Shown here: piece after piece, positions 1-5,105 of the stretch
Layout: every line of letters begins with the position of its first letter
Numbering within the stretch: the first letter of the stretch is position 1
Origin: an uncultured Oscillospiraceae bacterium
Lineage (GTDB): Bacteria > Bacillota > Clostridia > Oscillospirales > Ruminococcaceae
Length of the DNA stretch: 5,105 bases
Direction: 5' to 3'
Assembly: GCA_934527255.1 (NCBI GenBank)
Contig: CAKTAM010000123.1
Location: 1 to 5,105 of the forward strand
Program-made: the position numbers and the translations under genes
Notes under the pieces: generated by a model
Databases searched by the model: none
What the model was told of the DNA's origin: nothing
What the model saw: only the letters and a program-made list of their open reading frames with translations

Positions 1-329
1 AAATTCCCGCCTACAGCGCCGCCAAGGCCGCCGTCTCCAATTTTACCCAATGGCTGGCCGTGCATTTTGCGCCGCAGAACATCCGTGTCAACGCCATGGC
101 GCCCGGCTTTTTTGTCACCAACCAGAATCGCACCCTGCTGTTTGACGAGAACGGCGCGCCAACGGCACGCACCGAGAAAATTCTGCGCGCCACGCCCATG
201 GGGCGCTTTGGCAAGCCGGAGGAGCTGAACGGCACGCTGTTCTGGCTGACCGACGCGGAGGCCGCCGGTTTTGTCACCGGCGTGGTCGTCCCCGTGGACG
301 GCGGCTTTTCGGCCTATTCCGGCGTATAA
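1..329 (+). CDS. SDR-family oxidoreductase, C-terminal part; D-mannonate oxidoreductase (UxuB/YjmF)-like
   Basis: This is the last 108 residues of a classical short-chain dehydrogenase/reductase, read from base 3 to the TAA at 327-329; the NAD(P)-binding N-terminal half (about 170 residues if of usual length) lies outside the window. Visible are the catalytic YxxxK motif (YSAAK, Tyr at 12-14, Lys at 24-26), the following helix, the family motif IRVNAMAPG, and the C-terminal TGxxxPVDGG near 276-305. The block NRTLL and the ending GFSAYSGV resemble, from memory, the Bacillus subtilis type of D-mannonate oxidoreductase, which interconverts D-fructuronate and D-mannonate with NAD(H) in hexuronate breakdown. 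SDR membership is certain; the substrate is a family-level inference. The internal GTG at 60 is not a start, because the essential Tyr and Lys lie upstream of it. The next gene follows after 19 nt, so the two are probably co-transcribed. Confidence 0.88.
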   Translation, partial: IPAYSAAKAAVSNFTQWLAVHFAPQNIRVNAMAPGFFVTNQNRTLLFDENGAPTARTEKILRATPMGRFGKPEELNGTLFWLTDAEAAGFVTGVVVPVDGGFSAYSGV

Positions 330-333
330 CACC

Positions 334-341
334 AAAGGAGG
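334..341 (+). promoter_or_regulatory. Ribosome binding site of the first TIM-barrel gene
   Basis: AAAGGAGG ends 7 nt before the ATG at 349. It decides the start: an in-frame ATG at 271 lies inside the preceding SDR gene and would add 26 unlikely residues. Confidence 0.9.
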
Positions 342-348
342 AAAAACC

Positions 349-1200
349 ATGAACCAACCATGGACGCTTTGCGCGTTTGCCGATGAGGCGGATGCCGCCG
401 TCACCGGACAGATCGCCGCTTTGCAGCGCAACGGCATCACCCATCTGGAGGTGCGCGGCGTGGACGGCAAAAACATCACCGCCCTGACCGCAGCCGAAGC
501 GCGCGAGCTGCACCGCCGTCTGGAGGACGCCGGACTGCAGGTCTGGTCGATCGGCTCTCCGCTGGGCAAAATTCGGCTTGATGAGGACTTTGAGGCCCAT
601 CTGGAGCTGTTGCACCATACGCTGGAGCTTGGTGACATTTTAGGGGCGCAGGCGCTGCGGCTGTTCAGCTTTTATCTGCCCGAAGGGGCCGACCCCGACG
701 CCTGCTATCCGCAGGTGGAAGAGCAGCTGGGCCGTATGCTGGAGGCAGCCAAGGACAGCCCGCTGACGCTTTGTCACGAAAACGAAAAGGGCATTTACGG
801 CAGCACCGCCGCGCACTGCGCCCGGCTGCACCGGGCTTTCCCTGCCCTGCGCGCCGTATTTGACCCCGCCAATTTCATCCAGTGCCAGCAGCCCACCCTC
901 CCCGCGTGGCAGCTGCTGGCCCCGTACGTCTGCTATTTTCATGTAAAGGATGCGCTTGCTGACGGCAGCGTGGTGCCTGCGGGCTGCGGCGAAGGCTGTC
1001 TGCCGCAGCTGCTGGCCGCTTACCGGGCACAAGGCGGCAGCGTCCTGACACTGGAGCCGCATTTAACAGTATTCGACGGCCTGCAGGCGCTGGAGCGTCC
1101 CGGTGAAGCCAGCGTTATCGGGCGCTATGCCTACCCCGACTCCAACGCCGCCTTTGATGCCGCAGCCAATGCCCTGCAGGCGCTGCTGCAGGCCCTGTAA
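349..1200 (+). CDS. Sugar phosphate isomerase/epimerase, xylose isomerase-like TIM barrel (283 aa)
   Basis: The protein belongs to the AP-endonuclease-2/xylose isomerase-like TIM-barrel superfamily, whose members isomerise, epimerise or dehydrate sugars and keto-sugars at a divalent metal. Likely metal ligands at strand ends are Glu144 (in LCHENE), Asp172 (in VFDPANF), His198 (in YFHVKD) and Glu236 (in LTLEPHL); this matches the Glu-Asp-His-Glu pattern of IolE and psicose-epimerase relatives. The N-terminus (CAFADEAD, then HLEVRGVDGKN) forms the first barrel strands. Length is typical, and there is no signal peptide or membrane segment, so it is cytoplasmic. The start is fixed by AAAGGAGG 7 nt upstream. 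It sits 19 nt after the SDR gene and 34 nt before a second TIM-barrel gene, in one operon. It is clearly not a recent duplicate of that neighbour. The exact reaction is unknown; an active metal-dependent isomerase, epimerase or lyase on a keto-sugar is inferred. Confidence 0.9.
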   Translation: MNQPWTLCAFADEADAAVTGQIAALQRNGITHLEVRGVDGKNITALTAAEARELHRRLEDAGLQVWSIGSPLGKIRLDEDFEAHLELLHHTLELGDILGAQALRLFSFYLPEGADPDACYPQVEEQLGRMLEAAKDSPLTLCHENEKGIYGSTAAHCARLHRAFPALRAVFDPANFIQCQQPTLPAWQLLAPYVCYFHVKDALADGSVVPAGCGEGCLPQLLAAYRAQGGSVLTLEPHLTVFDGLQALERPGEASVIGRYAYPDSNAAFDAAANALQALLQAL

Positions 1201-1219
1201 GCAAACGTGTTTTGAAAGG

Positions 1220-1226
1220 AAAGGAG
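1220..1226 (+). promoter_or_regulatory. Ribosome binding site of the second TIM-barrel gene
   Basis: AAAGGAG lies 8 nt before the ATG at 1235, within the 34-nt gap after the preceding stop. It supports that start over the in-frame ATG at 1103, which lies inside the upstream gene. Confidence 0.88.
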
Positions 1227-1234
1227 CTTCTCTC

Positions 1235-1975
1235 ATGGAGATCGGAGCACAACTGTACACTGTCCGTGATTTTATGAAAACCACGGACGCCCTGGCCGAA
1301 ACCCTGAAAAAGGTGGCCGACATTGGCTACCGTGTGGTGCAGATCTCGGCTGCCTGCCCGTATGACCCTGCGTGGATGCGTGACCGTCTGGCCGAAAACG
1401 GCCTGCGCTGCGTGTTGACCCACACCGCCTGCGACCGTCTGCTGGCGCAGCCGGAGGCCGTCTGCGCCGAGCACGAGGTCTATGGCTGCCCCAACATCGG
1501 CATTGGCTATTATGATATTGCCAAAGAAGGCATGGATGCCTTTGTGGAAAAATTTGCCCCGGTCGGCGATATTCTGCACAAGCACGGCAAACAGCTGATG
1601 TACCACAACCATGATATGGAGTTTGCCCGTCTGGGCGACAGCATTCTTCTGCAGCAGCTTGCCGAACGCTTCACGCCACAGCAGCTTGGCATTACGCTGG
1701 ATACCTTCTGGGTACAGGCCGGCGGCGGTGACCCCGCCGACTGGCTGCGCAGACTGGCCGGGCGCACCCCCTGCATCCACCTGAAGGATATGGGCTACGG
1801 GCGGACGATGCAGCCCATCGGCGAGGGCAACATGAACTTTAATGCCATTCTGGCTGCCGCACTGGAAACCGGCGTACAGTACGCACTGGTCGAGCAGGAC
1901 GACTGCATCGGTGAGGATCCCTTTGCCTGTCTTGCGCGCAGCTATCGCTATCTGACCGCCTGCGGGCTTCATTAA
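1235..1975 (+). CDS. Sugar phosphate isomerase/epimerase, compact TIM barrel (246 aa)
   Basis: This is a second xylose isomerase-like TIM barrel, of the subfamily that begins with IGAQLYTVRD and carries a YHNHxxEF motif. It is expected to isomerise, epimerise or eliminate a sugar or keto-sugar in the cytoplasm. Residues 1-12 form the first strand; YHNHDMEF spans residues 123-130; Asp156 (in TLDTFW), His182 (in IHLKD) and Glu220 (in VEQDD) fall where three metal ligands are expected. At the position of the first ligand, Glu in the neighbouring TIM barrel, this protein has the NH of YHNH, with Glu129 four residues later, so its metal site may differ. At 246 residues it is at the short end for the family, but no strand is obviously missing. 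It sits 34 nt after one gene and 35 nt before the first Gfo/Idh/MocA gene. The family is secure; the substrate is unknown. Confidence 0.9.
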   Translation: MEIGAQLYTVRDFMKTTDALAETLKKVADIGYRVVQISAACPYDPAWMRDRLAENGLRCVLTHTACDRLLAQPEAVCAEHEVYGCPNIGIGYYDIAKEGMDAFVEKFAPVGDILHKHGKQLMYHNHDMEFARLGDSILLQQLAERFTPQQLGITLDTFWVQAGGGDPADWLRRLAGRTPCIHLKDMGYGRTMQPIGEGNMNFNAILAAALETGVQYALVEQDDCIGEDPFACLARSYRYLTACGLH

Positions 1976-1991
1976 ACCGCAGCCGTACAAT

Positions 1992-2000
1992 AAAAAGGAG
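1992..2000 (+). promoter_or_regulatory. Ribosome binding site of the first Gfo/Idh/MocA gene
   Basis: AAAAAGGAG ends 10 nt before the ATG at 2011. The in-frame TTG at 2002 begins only 1 nt after the site and cannot be served by it, so ATG 2011 is the start. Confidence 0.85.
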
Positions 2001-2010
2001 CTTGAGTAAA

Positions 2011-3189
2011 ATGGAAAAAATTCGCATCGGTATCATTGGCATAGGCAACATGGGCAGCGGACACGCGCACAACATCACCGCGGGAAAATGCCCGGAGATC
2101 GAGCTGACCGCTGTAGCCGACATTGCCCCGGCACGCCTGGAATGGGCCAAGGCGGAGCTGCCCGGCGTTGCCTGCTTTGCCACGGCAGAGGAGATGATGG
2201 ACAGCGGGCTGATCGATGCCGTAATCGTCAGCGTTCCCCATTACGACCACCCGCGCTATGCCATGGAGGCCATGCAGCGCGGCCTGCATGTGATGGTGGA
2301 AAAACCGGCCGGTGTTTACACCAAGCAGGTGCGTGAAATGAATGAAATGGCAGACCGCTGCGATGTGGCCTTTGCCATGATGTTTAACCAGCGCACCGAC
2401 CATATTTACCGCAAAATGAAGGAGCTGATCGATTCCGGCGAGCTGGGCGCCATCAAGCGCACCAACTGGATCATTACCGACTGGTATCGCACGCAGGCTT
2501 ACTATGATTCCGGCGCGTGGCGTGCCACCTGGAGCGGCGAGGGCGGCGGCGTGCTGCTGAACCAGTGCCCGCACCAGCTGGATCTATTCCAGTGGATCTG
2601 CGGTCTGCCCTGCAAGGTGGACGCTCACCTGCACTTTGGCAAATGGCACGACATCGAGGTCGAGGATGATGTGACCGCCTATGTCGAATATGCCAACGGC
2701 GCTACCGGCTGCTTTATTACAACGACCGGCGACGCCCCCGGCAGCAACCGGTTCGAGATCGACTGTGAAAAGGGCAAGCTGGTCAGCGAGGGCGGCAAGC
2801 TGACGCTGTGGAAGCTGGGCATCAGCGAGCGCGAGTGGTGCTTCACCGCCAAAGAGGGCTTTGTCGCTCCGCCCTGCGAAAAAATCGAGGTGGAGACCGA
2901 CGGCAAAAGCGAGCAGCACGTCGGCGTGCTGAACGCCTTTGCATCGCACATTCTGCACGGCACCCCGCTTGTGGCCGACGGCCGCGAAGGCATCCGCGGG
3001 CTGACCCTCTCCAACGCCATGCACCTTTCTGCCTTTCTGGGGCGGCCGGTCGAGATCCCGTTTGACGAGGAGCTGTACTACAACGAGCTGATGAAGCGCG
3101 TTGCCACCAGCCGCCGCAAGGCCGAGGTGCAGAGCGCCGTTGCCGACCTCAGCAGCACCTACGGCGTACCCTCCGACAAAAAGAAATGA
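2011..3189 (+). CDS. Gfo/Idh/MocA-family NAD(P)-dependent oxidoreductase, paralog 1 (392 aa)
   Basis: This is a sugar or sugar-acid dehydrogenase of the glucose-fructose oxidoreductase/inositol dehydrogenase/MocA family. The N-terminal Rossmann domain (about residues 1-120) shows the dinucleotide loop GIGNMG at 10-15 and the hallmark EKPAG at 97-101, with Lys98 the expected catalytic lysine. The C-terminal alpha/beta domain carries a tryptophan-rich segment (Trp170, Trp174), GEGGGVLLNQ, and PHQLD with His188 at the catalytic-histidine position. Four residues before it is Asn184, where B. subtilis inositol dehydrogenase has Asp172 before His176. Length is usual, and no export signal is seen. 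The lysine-rich tail (about residues 367-392) has no counterpart in the next gene. That next gene is a paralog, 29 nt downstream. Oxidation of a sugar ring hydroxyl, perhaps at C3 of a glycoside, is inferred from the TIM-barrel partners; the true substrate is unknown. Confidence 0.92.
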   Translation: MEKIRIGIIGIGNMGSGHAHNITAGKCPEIELTAVADIAPARLEWAKAELPGVACFATAEEMMDSGLIDAVIVSVPHYDHPRYAMEAMQRGLHVMVEKPAGVYTKQVREMNEMADRCDVAFAMMFNQRTDHIYRKMKELIDSGELGAIKRTNWIITDWYRTQAYYDSGAWRATWSGEGGGVLLNQCPHQLDLFQWICGLPCKVDAHLHFGKWHDIEVEDDVTAYVEYANGATGCFITTTGDAPGSNRFEIDCEKGKLVSEGGKLTLWKLGISEREWCFTAKEGFVAPPCEKIEVETDGKSEQHVGVLNAFASHILHGTPLVADGREGIRGLTLSNAMHLSAFLGRPVEIPFDEELYYNELMKRVATSRRKAEVQSAVADLSSTYGVPSDKKK

Positions 3190-3202
3190 CCTACCTTACC
3201 GG

Positions 3203-3209
3203 AAAGGAG
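3203..3209 (+). promoter_or_regulatory. Ribosome binding site of the second Gfo/Idh/MocA gene
   Basis: AAAGGAG ends 9 nt before the ATG at 3219. It favours that start over the in-frame ATG at 3186, which overlaps the upstream stop codon but has no ribosome site at a suitable distance and would add 11 residues before a conserved N-terminus. Confidence 0.88.
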
Positions 3210-3218
3210 CCTGCTTGT

Positions 3219-4391
3219 ATGAATACGGTTCGCATTGGCGTTATCGGCGTGGGCAACATGGGCAGCGCCCATGTTCAGACCATCGGCCGCGGCCAGGTAA
3301 ATGGGCTGCAGCTGACGGCTGCAGCAGATATTGACGCCGCACGGCTGGAATGGGTGAAAGAGAACTTTCCCGGCGTCGCCTGCTATTCCAGTGCACAGGC
3401 ATTGCTGGAAAGCGGCAGTGTCGATGCTGTGGTCATTGCCGTGCCGCACTGGTTTCACCCGGATATTGCCATACAGGCCATGGAAAAAGGGCTGCATGTT
3501 CTGACGGAAAAGCCTGCCGGCGTTTCCGTCAGCCAGGTGCAGCGCATGAACGAGGTGCATGCCCGCACCGGCCGGGTGTTCGGCATCATGTTCAATCAGC
3601 GCACAAACCAGCTGTTTGCGCAGGCACGCCAGCTGGTGCAAAGCGGCCAGCTGGGCCAACCCAAGCGGCTTGTCTGGATCATCACCAACTGGTACCGCAG
3701 CCAGCCCTATTACGATTCCGGCGCGTGGCGCGCCAGCTGGCGGGGCGAGGGCGGTGGTGTGCTGCTGAACCAGGCTCCGCACAACCTTGACCTCTGGCAA
3801 TGGATCTTCGGCATGCCCAGCCGGATACGCGCCTTTTGCGATGTGGGAAAATACCACCACATTGAGGTAGAGGACGATGCCACGATCTATGCCGAATATG
3901 AAAACGGAGCACGCGCCACCTTCATCACCACGACCGGCGAATATCCCGGCACCAACCGGTTGGAGATCAGCGGCGACCGCGGCAAGCTGGTGCTGGAAGA
4001 CGGCGTGCTGAAGCACTGGCAGTTGGATCGGCCCGAGCGCGCATACTGCTTTGATGCCCCCGGCACGCCGCCGCCCGCCGTCACCTATACGGAGACCCGG
4101 CAAACCGAACCGGAAAGCGCGCACCGCGGTATTCTGCAAAACTTTGCCGACGCTATTCTGCACGGTACGCCGCTGCTGGCCCCCGGCGAGGACGGTCTGC
4201 GGGAGCTGAGCCTTTCCAACGCTGCCTATTTATCTTCCTGGCGGGAGGATTGGGTCACACTGCCGCTGGACGCCGATGCCTTTGACCATGCGCTGGCCGA
4301 GCGGGTGCGGCAATCGACCTATGCGCCCTCTACCGTAACCCCGGAAGCCACCGACGGAAAGTATAAGACCCGTTGGAGCGTTCAGTGGTAA
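3219..4391 (+). CDS. Gfo/Idh/MocA-family NAD(P)-dependent oxidoreductase, paralog 2 (390 aa)
   Basis: This is a tandem paralog of the gene before it, with the same two-domain layout and the same residue numbering: GVGNMG at 10-15, EKPAG at 97-101 (Lys98), Asn184, and His188 within NQAPHNLD. By eye, about 54 of the first 101 residues are identical with no gap, so this is an old duplication kept under selection, not a recent copy. The segment YYDSGAWR and GEGGGVLLNQ are shared. From about residue 270 the two diverge: this one has a proline-rich stretch (APGTPPPAV) and ends in a basic, tryptophan-containing tail (YKTRWSVQW). It should be a cytoplasmic NAD(P)-dependent sugar dehydrogenase, either acting on a related substrate or catalysing the reverse step on the processed keto-sugar; the sequence does not say which. 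It is the last gene of the operon; a terminator starts about 60 nt after the stop. Confidence 0.92.
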   Translation: MNTVRIGVIGVGNMGSAHVQTIGRGQVNGLQLTAAADIDAARLEWVKENFPGVACYSSAQALLESGSVDAVVIAVPHWFHPDIAIQAMEKGLHVLTEKPAGVSVSQVQRMNEVHARTGRVFGIMFNQRTNQLFAQARQLVQSGQLGQPKRLVWIITNWYRSQPYYDSGAWRASWRGEGGGVLLNQAPHNLDLWQWIFGMPSRIRAFCDVGKYHHIEVEDDATIYAEYENGARATFITTTGEYPGTNRLEISGDRGKLVLEDGVLKHWQLDRPERAYCFDAPGTPPPAVTYTETRQTEPESAHRGILQNFADAILHGTPLLAPGEDGLRELSLSNAAYLSSWREDWVTLPLDADAFDHALAERVRQSTYAPSTVTPEATDGKYKTRWSVQW

Positions 4392-4451
4392 AAGGGCGCT
4401 GGCCCATTTGATTACCGATTGCTTTCACAGACAAATTTCTTTGTAAAACCG

Positions 4452-4513
4452 AAAAGCAGACCCTGCCTTTTCACTATGCCAAAGCGGCAAGAAAAAAGCA
4501 GGGTCTGTTTTTT
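4452..4513 (+). terminator. Intrinsic terminator of the sugar operon
   Basis: A perfect 10-bp inverted repeat (CAGACCCTGC at 4457-4466 with GCAGGGTCTG at 4498-4507) is followed by six T at 4508-4513. The long loop can fold further: TGCC at 4477-4480 pairs with GGCA at 4486-4489. AAAA at 4452-4455 precedes the left arm, so a weaker terminator could also act on minus-strand transcripts arriving from the tRNA side. Confidence 0.92.
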
Positions 4514-4696
4514 ATTCAAAACGGCCGCAGCAACGGCTGTATGGGCCGCAAGCCTCTTGGCCGGCTTCCCGTCGGCCGATTTTCCACCGTTATCGACGCC
4601 CTCATTATAAAGGAGAACACGGCGCAAAACAAGCCGGTATCGTCCGGCAGTATGCCGAATTTTACGCCGCTGTTTTGTGCAATTGGACAGTCGCGC

Positions 4697-4729
4697 TGCG
4701 ATCCACTTCATTGGCACTGCAATCCACTT
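4697..4729. repeat. Short direct repeat, 21-bp period, two copies
   Basis: TGCGATCCACTT at 4697-4708 recurs as TGCAATCCACTT at 4718-4729, 11 of 12 bases identical and exactly 21 bp apart. Read on the minus strand the pair would encode KWIA twice, but no gene there is convincing. Confidence 0.6.
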
Positions 4730-4831
4730 GTATTTAATCAAGCCGCGCTAACTGATTGCCGTACAAACTCATTTGCCGTTTTTCTTCTTCTGGCAAAACC
4801 GATATTGTAAGACGATCCCCTTTCCGGTTGT

Positions 4832-4888
4832 CATGCCGATATCCTGGATGAGCCATTCTGCCATGCCAATATCCGGGATGAAGCATTC
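4832..4888. repeat. Tandem direct repeat, 30-bp period, two copies, each with an ATCCNGGAT dyad
   Basis: The 27 bases at 4832-4858 recur at 4862-4888 with 23 of 27 identical. Each copy has a nine-base dyad with ATCC and GGAT arms around one variable centre base (4841-4849 with T, 4871-4879 with G). It lies downstream of the tRNA terminator and far from any promoter in view. It could be a small tandem duplication, the end of a dispersed repeat, or a paired protein-binding site. Confidence 0.7.
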
Positions 4889-4916
4889 ACAAGCACACAC
4901 AAATACAACTACACAC

Positions 4917-4946
4917 AAAAAGCGCAAGTCAAATGACTTGCGCTTT
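4917..4946 (-). terminator. Intrinsic terminator of the tRNA operon
   Basis: A perfect 13-bp inverted repeat (arms 4919-4931 and 4934-4946, core GCGCAAGTCA) closes on two bases; in RNA it would open to a slightly larger loop. On the minus strand it ends in five T (complement of 4917-4921). It starts only 4 nt after the encoded CCA of tRNA-Asn, so the 3' trailer is very short. Confidence 0.92.
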
Positions 4947-4950
4947 CTCG

Positions 4951-5026
4951 TGGCTGCCCCTGTCAGACTCGAACTGACGACACTCGGATTAACAGTCCGA
5001 TGCTCTACCGGCTGAGCTAAGGGGCA
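4951..5026 (-). tRNA. tRNA-Asn (anticodon GTT), CCA encoded
   Basis: The reverse complement folds into a complete 76-nt cloverleaf. The acceptor stem is TGCCCCT with AGGGGCA, followed by discriminator G and an encoded CCA (4951-4953). The D stem is GCTC/GAGC. The anticodon stem is TCGGA/TCCGA around the loop CTGTTAA, with GTT at 4991-4993, reading Asn AAC/AAU codons. The T stem is GTCAG/CTGAC around TTCGAGT. It lies 5 nt downstream of tRNA-Glu on the same strand and is the last gene of that transcript. Confidence 0.97.
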
Positions 5027-5031
5027 ATATT

Positions 5032-5105
5032 TGGTGACCCGTGCGGGAATCGAACCCACGTTAACGGCGTGAGAGGCCGCTGTCTTAACCGCTTGACCAA
5101 CGGGC
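5032..5105 (-). tRNA. tRNA-Glu (anticodon CTC), cut by the window edge
   Basis: The reverse complement shows an acceptor 3' arm ACGGGTC, discriminator A and encoded CCA (5032-5034). The T stem is GTGGG/CCCGC around TTCGATT. The anticodon stem is GCGGC/GCCGT around CTCTCAC, placing CTC at 5071-5073 (Glu GAG codons). The window ends at what should be base 2 of the acceptor stem, so only the first G appears missing. CTC is the rarer Glu anticodon in low-GC Firmicutes and fits a GC-rich genome that uses GAG heavily. It is probably processed from one transcript with tRNA-Asn. Confidence 0.93.

Larger units (their letters stand above)
4514..4916. other. Gene-free spacer between two converging transcription units
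   Basis: No believable gene is seen. Open frames on both strands (for example plus 4541-4810, minus 4412-4741) lack a placed ribosome site and any family motif, and they run through the terminator or the repeats. An AAAGGAG at 4609-4615 has no start codon at a usable distance. The stretch holds a 21-bp repeat pair (from 4697), a 30-bp tandem repeat (4832-4888), and small inverted repeats: GCCGG/CCGGC at 4633-4648, and TTTGCC/GGCAAA at 4772-4797 with a 14-nt loop. None carries a T-tract. It could contain a dispersed intergenic element or a decayed gene; this cannot be settled here. Confidence 0.6.

Noticed and set aside
1115..1990. Long minus-strand open frame opposite the TIM-barrel genes (also 3159-4163)
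   Set aside because: These are antisense shadows of GC-rich coding sequence, with low-complexity composition and no family motif, while the plus strand has clear families.
2002..2010. TTG start at 2002 for the first Gfo/Idh/MocA gene
   Set aside because: It begins 1 nt after the ribosome site; ATG 2011 is spaced correctly.
3186..3218. Overlapping ATGA start for the second Gfo/Idh/MocA gene (translational coupling)
   Set aside because: The ATG at 3219 has a well-placed AAAGGAG and gives an N-terminus that aligns residue for residue with its paralog; the 3186 start adds 11 unmatched residues.
4581..4611. Promoter with TTTCCA and TATAAA boxes before the AAAGGAG at 4609
   Set aside because: The -35 match is weak, the spacing is long (about 19), the -10 overlaps the Shine-Dalgarno-like site, and no start codon follows.
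4412..4741. Minus-strand 109-residue open frame, and plus-strand 4541-4810 frame, as small genes
   Set aside because: No ribosome site or recognisable motif; the minus-strand frame crosses the terminator hairpin, and both contain the 21-bp repeat.
4772..4797. TTTGCC/GGCAAA inverted repeat as a terminator
   Set aside because: Six-base arms, a 14-nt loop and no T-tract on either strand.
4697..4888. CRISPR array
   Set aside because: Only two copies each of two unrelated short repeats, with no unique spacers of regular length and no cas genes.
4769..5059. Minus-strand 96-residue and plus-strand 80-residue open frames over the tRNAs
   Set aside because: They read through tRNA genes and the tRNA terminator; such frames over tRNAs are a common source of false proteins.

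Overview
The window looks like the chromosome of a GC-rich gut Clostridium of the Oscillospiraceae/Ruminococcaceae type (Gemmiger, Subdoligranulum or Faecalibacterium-like). The grounds are GC-rich coding sequence, strong AAAGGAG ribosome sites before every gene, intrinsic terminators with long U-tracts, and tRNA genes with an encoded CCA. The taxon is inferred from style; no sequence search was run.

Bases 1-4391 hold one plus-strand operon with gaps of only 19-35 nt and no promoter in view, so its start lies upstream. In order: the C-terminal 108 residues of an SDR-family dehydrogenase resembling Bacillus-type D-mannonate oxidoreductase (UxuB/YjmF); a 283-residue TIM-barrel sugar phosphate isomerase/epimerase with a complete-looking Glu/Asp/His/Glu metal set; a 246-residue second TIM barrel of another subfamily; and two tandem paralogous Gfo/Idh/MocA oxidoreductases (392 and 390 residues). 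An intrinsic terminator follows at about 4452-4513.

Bases 4514-4916 carry no credible gene. They hold two short tandem repeats (a 21-bp and a 30-bp period) and some weak hairpins. From 4917 to the end, a tRNA-Glu(CTC)-tRNA-Asn(GTT) pair runs leftward on the minus strand, converging on the operon, with its own terminator at 4917-4946. The tRNA-Glu is cut by the window edge, probably by one base.

Together the operon reads as cytoplasmic sugar catabolism. Pairing Gfo/Idh/MocA dehydrogenases with xylose-isomerase-like TIM barrels is known from 3-keto-sugar chemistry (E. coli YcjS/YcjR, gut-bacterial DgpA/DgpC) and from inositol catabolism (IolG/IolE). A plausible, unproven model is that the dehydrogenases oxidise a glycoside or sugar acid, the TIM barrels isomerise, epimerise or eliminate the keto product, and the SDR enzyme links to hexuronate metabolism. 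The substrate cannot be read from this sequence.
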